Counted from the first letter of the stretch, positions 1 to 9,565 are shown. The stretch is DNA of 64,000 nt from BRH-c54 sp036567945 (GCA_036567945.1 DATCTM010000105.1:57782-121781); one strand, 5' to 3'. Notes: generated from the letters alone by a model not told the origin. Program-made: numbers and translations.

Positions 1-1331
1 GCTTTACCATGTACAATTTTCCAGTATTGAATAGGCTGAAAAATAGCTCTGGGTAACATGCCTATAAGTGTAGCCAAAATCACTCCCATGCTACCCATTT
101 CTAAGTTTTTTGCAAAATAAATAGAAAGAGGAATGTTGAGAATACTCACAAAAATAGCATGATATAAACTCAGTTGTATTTTGTTTACCCCTGCCAAAAA
201 ATTAGAAAAAATCATGGTGGAAGTACTTACAATTACCCAAATAGCCATTACTAATGATAAATTGAAAGGAATGGAAATTCTATTTCCTATCCATAAATCA
301 AAAGCATAATCAGATACAATTAACATGAAAACAACTCCAATAGCAACTACTCCCCATAATTTGGTTATTTTTAAAGTAGCTTGTTTTACCCAAACCATGT
401 CTTTTTTTACATAAGCCTCTGTGTATGCCGACCAATAAGGAGCTGTAATAATTGTAAAAACCATGTTCATTATTCCAAAATATTTATAAGCAACGTTATA
501 AATTGCCACTTCTTCATTTCCAACTACCTGAGCAATTATAATATTGTCGGTAGCTGCTACTACAATAGCTGCAATTTGCGTAATAAAAAATCGGAAACCT
601 AAATTGAGCAGTTCTTTAGATTTGCTAAAGTCTATTGTATTAAATGATGGTCTGTAAATTTTGTATTTGCCACTAAAAACCCAAAAAGTAGCGATTAACG
701 GAACTAGTAAGTTGATGATGCTGAATGATGCACCTAAATATAATAGTGAACCATCAGTAGTTTTTATAAGAATGAAAATTGCTACAAGCGAAAATAGACT
801 TCCTAAGGTGTTGATTAAGCTACTGATAACAGGTTTTTGGTCTGCGATGAAAATTACATTAATAAGTTTTACAACAAATTGAAAACAAAAGACTGTAAAT
901 ACGATAAAAACTAATTGTTCTATTTCGTGAATATCATTGCTTGTGTTTAAAATTATTCCCCAATCTAAAAACCGATTGACAATAAAAAACACCACCAACA
1001 TTGCTGCCGCAATAATGGAAATAATAGCATAGGTAGTACTTACAAAAACTTTTGCTAATTGATGTTTACCTTCGGCTTTTGCAGCTGCAAACTTATTTCG
1101 GAGTCCGTTGCCCAACCCAATATCAAAAAAAATAAACCAACCAATTACAGAAGAAAGCGTAAGCCAAATACCGTATTTAGTAGGGTTTAAGTAATCAATG
1201 GTGAGAGGAACTAATAAAAGACTGGTTAAAATACTAATGCCTTTTAAAGCAAATGAACCGAGAATGTTTTTTCTTGCCCGAACGGTTCTTTCATGACCAG
1301 AAAAAAAGTTATGAAATAACTGACGAATCAC
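1..1331 (-). CDS. Polysaccharide flippase, Wzx/MOP family (partial, 3' end beyond window)
   Basis: Reading the minus strand from a GTG at 1331 gives about 443 uninterrupted residues running off the left edge, so the C-terminus is missing. The product is almost all hydrophobic helices, with a positively charged N-terminus (VIRQLFHNFFSGHERTVRAR) and the early segment 'YGIWLTLSSVIGWF..DIGLGNGLRNK', typical of oligosaccharide flippases of the MOP superfamily. Such proteins move lipid-linked sugar units across the inner membrane. The GTG overlaps the TGA of the upstream wzc-like gene (GTGA, 1331-1328), which implies translational coupling and fixes the start. The Wzc-type neighbour fits a capsule or exopolysaccharide export operon. 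The family call is strong; the substrate is unknown. Confidence 0.85.
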   Translation of the reverse strand, partial: MIRQLFHNFFSGHERTVRARKNILGSFALKGISILTSLLLVPLTIDYLNPTKYGIWLTLSSVIGWFIFFDIGLGNGLRNKFAAAKAEGKHQLAKVFVSTTYAIISIIAAAMLVVFFIVNRFLDWGIILNTSNDIHEIEQLVFIVFTVFCFQFVVKLINVIFIADQKPVISSLINTLGSLFSLVAIFILIKTTDGSLLYLGASFSIINLLVPLIATFWVFSGKYKIYRPSFNTIDFSKSKELLNLGFRFFITQIAAIVVAATDNIIIAQVVGNEEVAIYNVAYKYFGIMNMVFTIITAPYWSAYTEAYVKKDMVWVKQATLKITKLWGVVAIGVVFMLIVSDYAFDLWIGNRISIPFNLSLVMAIWVIVSTSTMIFSNFLAGVNKIQLSLYHAIFVSILNIPLSIYFAKNLEMGSMGVILATLIGMLPRAIFQPIQYWKIVHGK

Positions 1332-3730
1332 GATTTTTTAAATATACGATTGAAAAATCCTTTCTTTTTATCTTCTTCATAATATCCGTAGCCATATCCA
1401 TAACCGTAGCCATATCCATAACCGTAACCCAAACCAGAAAGTTTTACTGCATTAAACAGAATAGATGCATTGGTAATTTTTCCTGACTTGTATAACTCAT
1501 TAATTTGTGAGATGTATTCTTTTTTGGTCACATTTTGTCGGACAACAAAAATAGTAGCATCGGCATATTTGGAAAGTAATAAAGCATCTGTTACCAATCC
1601 TACAGGAGGCGAATCGATAATAATAGTGTCGTATTCTTTTTTAAGTTCCTTTATCAATTCATCCATTTTTTCACTCATAATTAATTCCGAAGGATTTGGA
1701 GGAATAGGACCTGAAGGAATAAGATATAAGTTTTCGATAATTGTTTCTACAGTAATATCATTTACTGTTTCAGCACCAATGAGGTAAGAACTAACTCCTT
1801 TATCATTATCAATTTCAAAATCTCCTACAATTTTAGGCTTTCTTAAATCTAACCCAAGTAAAACGGTTTTTTTACCTGACAAAGCAATTATGGTTGCTAA
1901 GTTCATAGATGAAAAAGTTTTTCCTTCAGAACCAATTGATGAAGTAATAAGAATTATTTCTTTCTCTTTATTAGGTAAGAAATATTTTAAATTAGTTCTA
2001 ATGGTTCTAAATGCTTCTGCAATTAATGATTTTGGTTTTTCGGAAACTACCAATCCGGAAGTATCTTTGCTGTAACCAACAATGCCTAAAACCGGAATTT
2101 TAGTGAGTTTTTCAATAATTTTCTTATCTCTAACGGTATCGTTAAATTGTTCTATAATAAAAATTATTCCTGTAGGAATTAAAAATCCTAACAAAAGAGC
2201 CAGTGAATAACTTTTTTTAGGAATAGGTCTTATGGGATATGGAGTTGATCGAGCTTCTTCAATAATTCTATTGTCGGAAACTGAGGCTGCCAATGCAATA
2301 GAAGTTTCAGCTTCTTTTTGAAGCAAGTACAAATACAAACTTTCCTTTACACGGTATTCTCTCTCAATACCAACTAACTCTCTTTCTGTTTTCGGAATAG
2401 AACCCATTTCATTTTCTAAAGAAGCCATGGATATTTGTAGTTCCTTCTTTGAAGCATTTAAACCTGTCTTAATGGTTTCTATATTTTGCAACAATGTATT
2501 TCTGGTAAATTTAATTTTGTTGTTGATGGCTTTTATAGCTGGTGTTTCTTCATTATAGGTTTGTTCTAACTTTTGTTTTTCAATTTCTAAATCTGTTATC
2601 TGATTTATTAATTTAACCAAAAGAGGATCATTAATTCCTAAAGATGATGGAGCTATATTGCTAACACTTTGGTTTTCTTTAACATATTTCTGCAAATAAT
2701 CAATAAAACTCAGTTGAAGATTAATATTAGAAATCTCATTATCTTTAAGTTTAACTCTTTCTAAAATTTGCTGCGACTTGTTACTTACATCAGAAATGCC
2801 TTTCTCAATTTTAAAATTCTGACGTTGAATTTCAATAGCTTTTAAATCTTCAGCGATAGCAGCAAGTTGTTCATTGATAAAGTTAGCTGTGCTGCTGGCA
2901 ATTTTATTTTTTTCTTTAACATCATGTTCCAAATAAACATTAATAAGTGTATTTAAAAAATCTAATCCACGCTGAGGAATAACATCTTCAACACTAAGTT
3001 GAATAACGGACGACTGCTTGTTAATTAAAGCAATGTTTAATTTAGCTTGATAAAAGTCTATGTTAGTGTTAATGTTGTTGAACTTAATTCTAAAGTTTCT
3101 TTTTTCGTAATTGGGATTATTAAATAACTCTTTATCAAAAGAATTCCTTTTGTTTACAGTAATTATACCTATTGGTAAATGAATTTTTTCTCCGAACTGA
3201 TGAATTTTTTTATATTCTTCTTCTTTTTGCTCAATTTCATAAGATAATTCAAAGGAATTTTCATCTTTAATGGTGATGTAGGAATAATTATTATATGCGT
3301 AAAAATTAAGCGAATCGTAAGTTATTTTGAAGGGGGATTCTGTGTAAACTTCTGTCTTTTTCACATTACCAACAAGGTAGTAAAGCACATCTAGCTCTAA
3401 ACGTTCTATAGCTTCCCGCAATAATTGTCTGGAGCGGAAAATTTCAATTTCATTTTCAATATTTTTACTAACGCTATAAACATTTAAGTCTTTTAGCAAT
3501 TCCTCTGTACCAACAGAAGTGCTTTTATCATCTTTAATCAACACTTTAGCGGCAACATTATAAACCGGCTTAGTGTACCAGTTATAAAAATAAGCCATGC
3601 TTAGTGTAATGGTAAGCACAAGAGCATAAACATACCAATATTTTAAATAGGTAAAAATTAGTTGCTTAAAGTTGAAATCATCTTCAGGCTCTTCTAAATA
3701 GGCATTGTTATGTTGGTTACTTTCACTCAT
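1328..3730 (-). CDS. Wzc-type polysaccharide chain-length regulator and tyrosine autokinase
   Basis: About 800 residues. The N-terminal Wzz-like domain has a TM segment near residues 33-50, and long coiled-coil helices fill the middle. A second TM segment (SLALLLGFLIPTGIIFII) precedes a cytoplasmic BY-kinase domain. That domain has Walker A (GSEGKTFSS, near residue 603), Walker A' (LLGLDLRKPK) and Walker B (TIIIDSPPVG, near 706). The tail carries (GY)8Y, nine tyrosines, then a basic end; in this family the C-terminal tyrosine cluster is autophosphorylated to control polymer length. A TTG start at 3739 is possible, but the ATG at 3730 (MSESNQHNN) is preferred. It lies 37-46 bp after the OmpA-like gene, depending on the start, and overlaps the flippase start by 4 bp. 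Confidence 0.92.
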   Translation of the reverse strand: MSESNQHNNAYLEEPEDDFNFKQLIFTYLKYWYVYALVLTITLSMAYFYNWYTKPVYNVAAKVLIKDDKSTSVGTEELLKDLNVYSVSKNIENEIEIFRSRQLLREAIERLELDVLYYLVGNVKKTEVYTESPFKITYDSLNFYAYNNYSYITIKDENSFELSYEIEQKEEEYKKIHQFGEKIHLPIGIITVNKRNSFDKELFNNPNYEKRNFRIKFNNINTNIDFYQAKLNIALINKQSSVIQLSVEDVIPQRGLDFLNTLINVYLEHDVKEKNKIASSTANFINEQLAAIAEDLKAIEIQRQNFKIEKGISDVSNKSQQILERVKLKDNEISNINLQLSFIDYLQKYVKENQSVSNIAPSSLGINDPLLVKLINQITDLEIEKQKLEQTYNEETPAIKAINNKIKFTRNTLLQNIETIKTGLNASKKELQISMASLENEMGSIPKTERELVGIEREYRVKESLYLYLLQKEAETSIALAASVSDNRIIEEARSTPYPIRPIPKKSYSLALLLGFLIPTGIIFIIEQFNDTVRDKKIIEKLTKIPVLGIVGYSKDTSGLVVSEKPKSLIAEAFRTIRTNLKYFLPNKEKEIILITSSIGSEGKTFSSMNLATIIALSGKKTVLLGLDLRKPKIVGDFEIDNDKGVSSYLIGAETVNDITVETIIENLYLIPSGPIPPNPSELIMSEKMDELIKELKKEYDTIIIDSPPVGLVTDALLLSKYADATIFVVRQNVTKKEYISQINELYKSGKITNASILFNAVKLSGLGYGYGYGYGYGYGYGYYEEDKKKGFFNRIFKKS
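1386..1427 (-). repeat. 18-bp tandem repeat encoding Gly-Tyr tail of the Wzc-like kinase
   Basis: Two exact copies of an 18-bp unit (1386-1403 and 1404-1421) and a partial third encode repeated GYGYGY on the minus strand. The unit is a multiple of three, so copy-number change by slippage would alter the number of tail tyrosines without breaking the frame. Confidence 0.85.
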
Positions 3731-3776
3731 GGTAAACAAAGCAAAAATACAATTTTGAAATTATTAAATACTATCA

Positions 3777-5057
3777 TTACTTTAATTGTTCAATTACCAC
3801 AATTTCAACCCTAATGTTTTTCATGGCTTCCCTCATGTTTTTGGGATGTTCAACTATCATTTTATCGCCACCATAACCTTTTGCAGTCATCTGATTAGGA
3901 TTTACTCCGTTTTCTTCCAAGTATTTTTTCACTTTTTCTGCCCTAAGCTGCGAAAGTTCTTTAGCTGTTCCACTAAAATTCCATTCGCCATCAAGATGAG
4001 CAAATTTTTTGTCTTTTTTAATTCTTCTATTGCCGTTGGTATGCCCTTGTATTTCTATAGAAATATTGTTGTTTTCTTTTAAGAACTGTTTAATTTTCTC
4101 CAATTCAGCTTTCGATTTATCTTTTAAAACAGGGGTGTTAGGGTGGAAATAAATATTGTGAGAAACAATTTTTTCACCTACTGTTATGGGGGTTAGTAGT
4201 AAAATCAGATTAGTATCATACTTAATAACAAAATTTTCTTGGTATGATTTATAGCCTAACTTATCTACTTTAACCATAACCTTATGTTCTTGATTTTGTG
4301 CGGTTATACTAAACCCATGTTCAGGGTGGTTGAGCAAAGAAAAACTACTGTCGGACAATACAAATTGCACATCTACAGCTATGGGTACCTTTGTTTTAGC
4401 ATTGATTACACTTCCTAATATTGTTATAGAAGTTTGCTCACTTATATCATTGTTTTTAATGGGTTGGAGTTTATTCGGTGTATGTTTTAAAGTAATATTA
4501 GATTGATTTTTGTCCCAATTTAGGCTATTTACCCACCTTGGTATAACAGGACTTAACTGATGTTTTTGAATTTCTTCAGCAATTTCTTCTACACAAGCAT
4601 TTTGAGTAGCAAGATAATGTTTAGTATGTAAAATAGAACTGAACTCTATTTGATGTCCGCAACCTTTTCCAGAAATGTGTAATACACTAATGTAATAACT
4701 ATAATCGGGATGTACTTTAAAAACAGACCCGCTTTTTGGTTTTACTTTTTGTTGCATTAAATCATTACAGAAGTTGTTACCATTGTATTCGTAATATACT
4801 ACTTCATATTCATCATTGCTATTAAGTTTTTGGAGAGTGTATTTTATTTCTCCATTACCATCAACGGTAAGCTTATACCAAAAGGTGTAAGTATCTTCTT
4901 CTTGATAGTAAATACTTTCTAGACTGTCATTTTTGCTGAATGTGTTATAAACAGATAGTTTTACTTCTTGAGGGTTAGTGCAATCGGGTAACTGTTCTTG
5001 TCCTTTAACAGAAAAAATAAATGAAAAAATAATAATTATAGTTAAAAAATAATTCAT
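3777..5057 (-). CDS. OmpA-family outer-membrane/peptidoglycan-binding protein
   Basis: 426 residues with a Sec signal peptide (MNYFLTIIIIFSFIFSVKGQ). The middle holds a carboxypeptidase-regulatory-like segment (ILGSVINAKTKVPIAVDVQF). The C-terminal OmpA domain (about residues 300-420) has the motifs IEIQGHTNG, LSQLRAEKVKKYLEENGV and AKGYGG, which bind peptidoglycan in this family. In the OmpA domain a lysine-rich insert sits between the HTNG and the LRAEKV helix. It lies upstream of the wzc-like kinase on the same strand with a gap under 50 bp, so probably in one transcript. It may tie the polysaccharide export site to the wall, but that is inference from position. Confidence 0.85.
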   Translation of the reverse strand: MNYFLTIIIIFSFIFSVKGQEQLPDCTNPQEVKLSVYNTFSKNDSLESIYYQEEDTYTFWYKLTVDGNGEIKYTLQKLNSNDEYEVVYYEYNGNNFCNDLMQQKVKPKSGSVFKVHPDYSYYISVLHISGKGCGHQIEFSSILHTKHYLATQNACVEEIAEEIQKHQLSPVIPRWVNSLNWDKNQSNITLKHTPNKLQPIKNNDISEQTSITILGSVINAKTKVPIAVDVQFVLSDSSFSLLNHPEHGFSITAQNQEHKVMVKVDKLGYKSYQENFVIKYDTNLILLLTPITVGEKIVSHNIYFHPNTPVLKDKSKAELEKIKQFLKENNNISIEIQGHTNGNRRIKKDKKFAHLDGEWNFSGTAKELSQLRAEKVKKYLEENGVNPNQMTAKGYGGDKMIVEHPKNMREAMKNIRVEIVVIEQLK

Positions 5058-5199
5058 TTAAAAGGAAATTATAATGAACTAAATTAAGAATGGTAGTGGC
5101 TTATAAAACTAATGTAGTTATGAGTTGTTAACGCTAAACTGTTCATTAGATGTTGACATACAAGATAGAAAAAATGAAATTAAAAGTGTATAATATTTA

Positions 5200-5215
5200 T
5201 AAATTTGTATATTTG
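5200..5215 (+). promoter_or_regulatory. Tandem Bacteroidota-type -7 boxes
   Basis: Two adjacent TAnnTTTG matches (TAAATTTG 5200-5207, TATATTTG 5208-5215) lie 33-40 bp before the lipoprotein start. I see no convincing -33 TTTG at the right spacing. Confidence 0.4.
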
Positions 5216-5247
5216 TTTGTTATTCACCTTATGAATTAGATACAAGT

Positions 5248-6030
5248 ATGCAACATTTGAGTAAATTTTTTATAGCAATATCATTATTAGTAATAACCGT
5301 TTTTTCATCTTGTGGAGATGAAGATAGAAAAGGTTGCACTGACCCTGAAGCTACTAATTACAATGTGTTAGCTAAAGAAGATGATGGAACTTGCGAATAT
5401 TTAGATTCTTCATTTACAATATATTCCAATAATGCTTTGGGATACTGGGGAAATCCTGCTACAGGCTCATTTAGTGTTGGTGCTTGTATGACTAATGAAT
5501 ACAACATTTTCATGAATCCGGATACTACCATTATCCCTGCTGATACTATAATTGATAATAACGTAACACCACCTGATACCACTTATGTTCCTGCTGATAC
5601 CACTATTACAGGAGATACTTATTTGTTAGTAAATTCAGATTCTTTAGGTGAATATGCTTTGGTAATAAGATTACTAAACCAAAGAAGTGCTATTGAATTT
5701 AAAAAAGGCTATTTACAATTTGATGCTATGCTTCATCCTGATGCTTATAATGCCGGATTTAATGATTTTGGTTTAATGATTTATGGAAATCAAGCAAATC
5801 CTGGAGGAAGTTATTGTGAACAATATAGACATAGTACTCCTTTGAGTGTGTTCACTTCGGCTTTAGATACTTCTTCATTCCAACAAATTACAGTGCCTTT
5901 AGAAGATTTTGACAAACGCTACATGCAAATGTTAGATGTTGTTTTTGCGGTTAAAGGTGGAAATGCTCCTGTCAATATTAACTTGCTAATATTGAACAAT
6001 ATTAGATGGGTTACCAATTTGGAGCAGTAA
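5248..6030 (+). CDS. Secreted lipoprotein with N-terminal CTDPxATNYN motif
   Basis: 260 residues. A lipoprotein signal (ISLLVITVFSSC) is followed by GCTDPEATNYN and DDGTCEY, a short cysteine motif that recurs in Bacteroidota surface proteins and resembles a thrombospondin-3-like calcium loop. Next comes a threonine/aspartate-rich stretch in which 'PADTTI' recurs, then a beta-rich C-terminal half (residues 130-260) that I do not recognise. The exposed globular part is probably at the outer membrane. It stands alone on the plus strand between two minus-strand genes. Function unknown. Confidence 0.8.
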   Translation: MQHLSKFFIAISLLVITVFSSCGDEDRKGCTDPEATNYNVLAKEDDGTCEYLDSSFTIYSNNALGYWGNPATGSFSVGACMTNEYNIFMNPDTTIIPADTIIDNNVTPPDTTYVPADTTITGDTYLLVNSDSLGEYALVIRLLNQRSAIEFKKGYLQFDAMLHPDAYNAGFNDFGLMIYGNQANPGGSYCEQYRHSTPLSVFTSALDTSSFQQITVPLEDFDKRYMQMLDVVFAVKGGNAPVNINLLILNNIRWVTNLEQ

Positions 6031-6069
6031 TATTTGATTATATATTTATAAAACAATTAATTAAAAGTT

Positions 6070-7152
6070 TTATTTACTTAACGCTTCACTGATAGAAATT
6101 TTCTTTCCATTAAAATAAGCTACAATAAATGCATCGGAATAACCTTTGTCATTTATTTTTTGTAGCGATCGCTTTGCAGCTTCATAAGTAGGAAAACTAC
6201 CTGCAATGTATCTAAAGTAGGTATTGTCGATTTGTTCCGAAGCTAATGGGAAAATACCATCAAAATGTTCTTCAGGTAATTCTTTTTTGAAAAAACCGAT
6301 TTGAATACGAAATACCAATCCTTCTGGCATTTCCGGGTTTTTAGGAACAGGAACTTGCTCATTATAAAAACCTGTTTTTTCAGTAGTAAAAATAGCTTCA
6401 TCAACAATTTTCAACATTTCTTCACTCAACTCACTTTGTATAGTTAACAATTTATCGGAGCTGGTGGTTATTTTTTCTTTTAACTTGTTCTCCTCTTCTT
6501 TAAGTTGTTCAATGGTAATTTCAATAATTACAAGTTCATCTCCTGTTTTGGTGGATTTTTGTTTTTCCAACTCATTAATTTCATTACTTAACTCTGTAAG
6601 TCTATTACCATAAATTTCTTTAATTGTCACAAAAGAAAACTCGTCCGTTTCAATTCGAGTTATTTGTCTTTCTTTACTTTCTGCTATAATTTCTTCTTCA
6701 TTTTCTTGGTCATCAAAAAGTAAAGAAGCTAAATAAGCGTCATCAATGGCATTTCCTAAAGCAAACACAAGCGATTTTTGATTAAAAAGTCTTTTTTTAT
6801 TAGAAAAGTGATTGAATAAATTATTTGCATTATGTTGATAGTTAATTGCTCGGTACATAATCTCAATTGCTTTTTTTGATGAATCATGAGCAAAGTATAG
6901 TGCACTGTCAGCATATTCTAAAGCTATTAAATTACTCACTCTTCCGGTATCGCAATAAGCTTTTGGATTATTATTAAACTCCATTTTTCTTGCTTGTAAA
7001 TAAGCCAATTTAGTATATTGAGCAGAAAGTATGGCATAAGCTTGAGCTTTGTTATCATAATCTGCTATAGAAATGAACTGAGCCTTAGCTATACCAAGGA
7101 AAAAAAAGGTAATAACTACAAAAAAAATGATTTTAAAAACAGCTGTACTCAT
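6070..7152 (-). CDS. Secreted coiled-coil protein with C-terminal SPOR-like domain
   Basis: About 360 residues. A TTG at 7167 is possible, but the ATG at 7152 gives a clean signal peptide (MSTAVFKIIFFVVITFFFLG). An alpha-helical region that resembles TPR-type packing follows, then a long coiled coil (NELEKQKSTKTGDELVIIEI, roughly residues 195-255). The end (VFRIQIGFFKK to DAFIVAYFNGKKI) has the shape of a SPOR repeat, which in other proteins binds denuded peptidoglycan at division or envelope sites. It is divergent from the barrel protein at 7309. Periplasmic location is inferred. Confidence 0.75.
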   Translation of the reverse strand: MSTAVFKIIFFVVITFFFLGIAKAQFISIADYDNKAQAYAILSAQYTKLAYLQARKMEFNNNPKAYCDTGRVSNLIALEYADSALYFAHDSSKKAIEIMYRAINYQHNANNLFNHFSNKKRLFNQKSLVFALGNAIDDAYLASLLFDDQENEEEIIAESKERQITRIETDEFSFVTIKEIYGNRLTELSNEINELEKQKSTKTGDELVIIEITIEQLKEEENKLKEKITTSSDKLLTIQSELSEEMLKIVDEAIFTTEKTGFYNEQVPVPKNPEMPEGLVFRIQIGFFKKELPEEHFDGIFPLASEQIDNTYFRYIAGSFPTYEAAKRSLQKINDKGYSDAFIVAYFNGKKISISEALSK

Positions 7153-7237
7153 TACCCAAAGATACAAAGCATTAATTAATAGCCATCAGCTAAACTAAAA
7201 AAGTTTTTAAATTAGCTTGATATTTTGAATAAAACAC

Positions 7238-7245
7238 TATATTTG
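7238..7245 (+). promoter_or_regulatory. Candidate -7 box TATATTTG
   Basis: An exact TAnnTTTG match 63 bp before the barrel gene. CTTG at 7216-7219 could be a weak -33 element with an 18-bp spacer. Confidence 0.45.
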
Positions 7246-7308
7246 TTAATTAATGTGGGTTGAAAATAACTTTGAAATTGGATTTTTAGATTTCAAAAAT
7301 TAATATTT

Positions 7309-8349
7309 ATGATAAAAAAAATACTTCTTAGCAGTTTGTTTGTAGGCATCTTTTCATGTTTTACAATTGCTCAAACAACAACAGAAACACCAACAGTTGA
7401 GGATGAAAAAACTACTTCAACTGAAGATGATGATGCTTCAGAATCTGATGGAGACAAAAGCATGGGCGTTGTTTTTGATGGAATGTCAGTAACACTTTCT
7501 GCCGGCATGAATGTTTACTTTGGAGATATTGCTGCATACAAACTTTTTCCACGACCAAGCCAATTTAATGAACACATAACTGCAGGATTTAAAGCCACTA
7601 TTGCTAGGGAAATTAAATGGGGCTTAGGAGCTCAAATTAATTACCAAAGAGGTAGTTTAATTGGCACTAGACAACCAGGAAAACAATCTTCATTTGTTTC
7701 TTTTGAAAATCAGTTTTTCGACCTTTCTTTTCAAGTAAGATATTTCTTAAATAAGGCCTTATTTAAAAAAAATGAATACAACCGTTTTTATTTATACGCT
7801 CAGGTTGGAGTTGGTACAATGTGGTACAGGAGTCGTTTGTACGATACCAAAACTTTTGGAACAAAAGATTATGAAGGCTGGGTTGAGGTAGAAGCTACAG
7901 AACAATTGGCTCAAAAAACGCTTAGCGATAAAGTTGCTAGAGCAAAAACTTTTACAATTCCTTATGGATTAACGGTAAATTATAAATATAATTACAAAAT
8001 TGATATTCATTTAGACATTACACAAACAAGTACATTTACTGATAGAATTGATGCTTTTAGAAGAGATTGGACGGCTTATGATAAGTATAGCTACATTGGT
8101 TTAGGGTTAACTTATAATTTCAACAGAACGGCTGATGACGCTCCAAAGAAAAGAGAAAAAACTAAGAAAAAAGATAAAGAAAAAGCTACATCTTCTAATG
8201 ATGACAACATCAAACAAAGTTTATTGTCTAAAAAAAGTGATAAAAAAAGCAAAAAGAACAACGAAGATGATGAGTTGCTAAACATTCGTTTAAAATTGTT
8301 TGAAACTCAACTCAAACTATTCGAGATGCAGTATTTGCTAGGACAGTAA
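7309..8349 (+). CDS. Outer-membrane beta-barrel protein with lysine-rich C-terminal extension
   Basis: 346 residues. The signal peptide (MIKKILLSSLFVGIFSCF) is followed by an acidic linker and then alternating aromatic/polar strands (SVTLSAGMNVYFGDIA, GLGAQINYQRGSLIG, FYLYAQVGVGTMWYRSRLY, YIGLGLTYNFN) that indicate an 8-10-stranded barrel of the kind Bacteroidota annotate as 'outer membrane beta-barrel'. After the last strand comes an unusual lysine-rich tail (about residues 280-325), then a leucine-rich helix (RLKLFETQLKLFEMQYLLGQ). The tail could face the periplasm. Ligand unknown. Confidence 0.78.
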   Translation: MIKKILLSSLFVGIFSCFTIAQTTTETPTVEDEKTTSTEDDDASESDGDKSMGVVFDGMSVTLSAGMNVYFGDIAAYKLFPRPSQFNEHITAGFKATIAREIKWGLGAQINYQRGSLIGTRQPGKQSSFVSFENQFFDLSFQVRYFLNKALFKKNEYNRFYLYAQVGVGTMWYRSRLYDTKTFGTKDYEGWVEVEATEQLAQKTLSDKVARAKTFTIPYGLTVNYKYNYKIDIHLDITQTSTFTDRIDAFRRDWTAYDKYSYIGLGLTYNFNRTADDAPKKREKTKKKDKEKATSSNDDNIKQSLLSKKSDKKSKKNNEDDELLNIRLKLFETQLKLFEMQYLLGQ

Positions 8350-8387
8350 ATAGTTAATTCCTTTTTTCTTTTCTTAAAATATTCTAT

Positions 8388-9005
8388 ATGATGAATACTG
8401 ACGATAGAATTGATGCTTATATAGCAAAGTCTCAAGAATTTGCTCAACCTATTTTAAATCATTTAAGAAATCTTGTTCATCAGGCAATTCCGGAGATGAA
8501 AGAAACCATTAAATGGGGTATGCCTTTTTTCGAATATAAAGGCCCTTTATGCAACATAGCTGCATTTAAACAACACGTAGTTTTTAGTTTTTGGAAAGGT
8601 GAACTATTAAAAGATACTAATGGAGTTTTGCAACCAAGAGCTGCCGATGGCGGTAATGCTATGGGACATTTCGGAAAAATTACTTCTTTGAAGGATTTAC
8701 CTGCAGATAAGATAATTTTAGAGTTGATAACTCAGGCAAAAAAACTTAATGATGATGGTGTGAAGCTTCCCCCTAAAAAAGCATCTACAAAAACATTAGA
8801 CATTCCAGATTATTTTATTAAAGCGTTAAAAACGAACAAAAATGCCCTAACAACTTTTGAAAGCTTTAGTTATACTAACAAAAAGGAATATGTAGAATGG
8901 ATTACGGAAGCCAAAACTGAAAAAACTAGAGGCCAACGTTTAGCTACTGCGATTGAGTGGATGAATGAGGGAAAAGTAAGAAATTGGAAATACCTTAAAA
9001 AATAA
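8388..9005 (+). CDS. DUF1801 / YdeI (OmpD-associated)-family protein
   Basis: 205 residues. The N-terminal half has the DUF1801 pattern (LRNLVHQAIPEMKETIKWGMPFF...FWKGELL), and the C-terminal half (YFIKALKTNKNALTTFESFS to GQRLATAIEWMNEG) matches the YdeI/OmdA helical domain. The family is cytosolic and its biochemistry is poorly known. It lies 5 bp upstream of a second DUF1801 protein, so the two are probably co-transcribed. Starts at ATG 8388 or the adjacent ATG 8391. Confidence 0.85.
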   Translation: MMNTDDRIDAYIAKSQEFAQPILNHLRNLVHQAIPEMKETIKWGMPFFEYKGPLCNIAAFKQHVVFSFWKGELLKDTNGVLQPRAADGGNAMGHFGKITSLKDLPADKIILELITQAKKLNDDGVKLPPKKASTKTLDIPDYFIKALKTNKNALTTFESFSYTNKKEYVEWITEAKTEKTRGQRLATAIEWMNEGKVRNWKYLKK

Positions 9006-9010
9006 AAAAT

Positions 9011-9466
9011 ATGCAAACACAAGCTACAACACCCGATGAGTATATAGCAACACTTTCTGAAGACAGAAAAGAAGTTATTCAGAAACTTAGAAATATCATA
9101 AAAAAAGCATTACCAAAAGGTTTTGAAGAAGTAGTAAGTTACGGCATGTTAGGTTATGTTGTGCCTCATAGTATTTACCCAAACGGATATCATTGCGATC
9201 CTAAACAACCATTGCCTTTTATGGGGTTAGCTTCACAAAAAAACCATATAGGTTTTTACCACATGGGACTTTATGCTGATGAAAAATTATTAAGTTGGTT
9301 TACTGCTAACTATCCTAAACACTGCAAAACTAAATTAGATATGGGAAAAAGTTGCATAAGGTTTAAAAAAATGGAAAATATCCCTTTTGAATTATTAAAC
9401 GAATTGGTTCAAAAAATGACGGTTGAAGATTGGATAAAGATTTATGAAAAAAAATTGAAGAGATAA
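9011..9466 (+). CDS. DUF1801 domain-containing protein
   Basis: 151 residues, one DUF1801 domain (YIATLSEDRKEVIQKLRNII to HIGFYHMGLYADEKLLSWF). It is probably an ancient paralogue of the N-terminal half of the preceding gene. Molecular role unknown. The stop codon lies within a few bases of the left border repeat of the accessory island. Confidence 0.85.
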   Translation: MQTQATTPDEYIATLSEDRKEVIQKLRNIIKKALPKGFEEVVSYGMLGYVVPHSIYPNGYHCDPKQPLPFMGLASQKNHIGFYHMGLYADEKLLSWFTANYPKHCKTKLDMGKSCIRFKKMENIPFELLNELVQKMTVEDWIKIYEKKLKR

Positions 9467-9513
9467 AAAAAAGCACTAGTTTTTAATTAGTCTTAATTAC
9501 GCAAGTCTCAAAT
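9463..9513 (+). repeat. Left border inverted repeat of the accessory island (IR-L)
   Basis: The segment runs A-tract, GCACTA, an AT-rich core, then TTAATTACGCAAGTCTC. Its reverse complement recurs at 24917-24967, with about 80% of positions matching by eye, including AAAAAAAAGCACTA and AATTACGCA. Inside it, the 16-mer CTAGTTTTTAATTAGT (9476-9491) also recurs exactly in direct orientation at 24940-24955. Confidence 0.65.
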
Positions 9514-9565
9514 TTGGATAATTTTGGAAAAAAGCTTAAGGATTTATAGGGTTTAAGAGAGTAAG

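Noticed and set aside
1253..1486. Plus-strand reading frames opposite the flippase and Wzc genes
   Set aside because: They lie antisense to genes with clear domain motifs; frame and composition fit shadow ORFs.
8388..9466. DUF1801 pair as a toxin-antitoxin or bacteriocin-immunity locus
   Set aside because: YdeI-type names suggest bacteriocin protection, but nothing in the surroundings supports a toxin, and both are widespread housekeeping-like genes.
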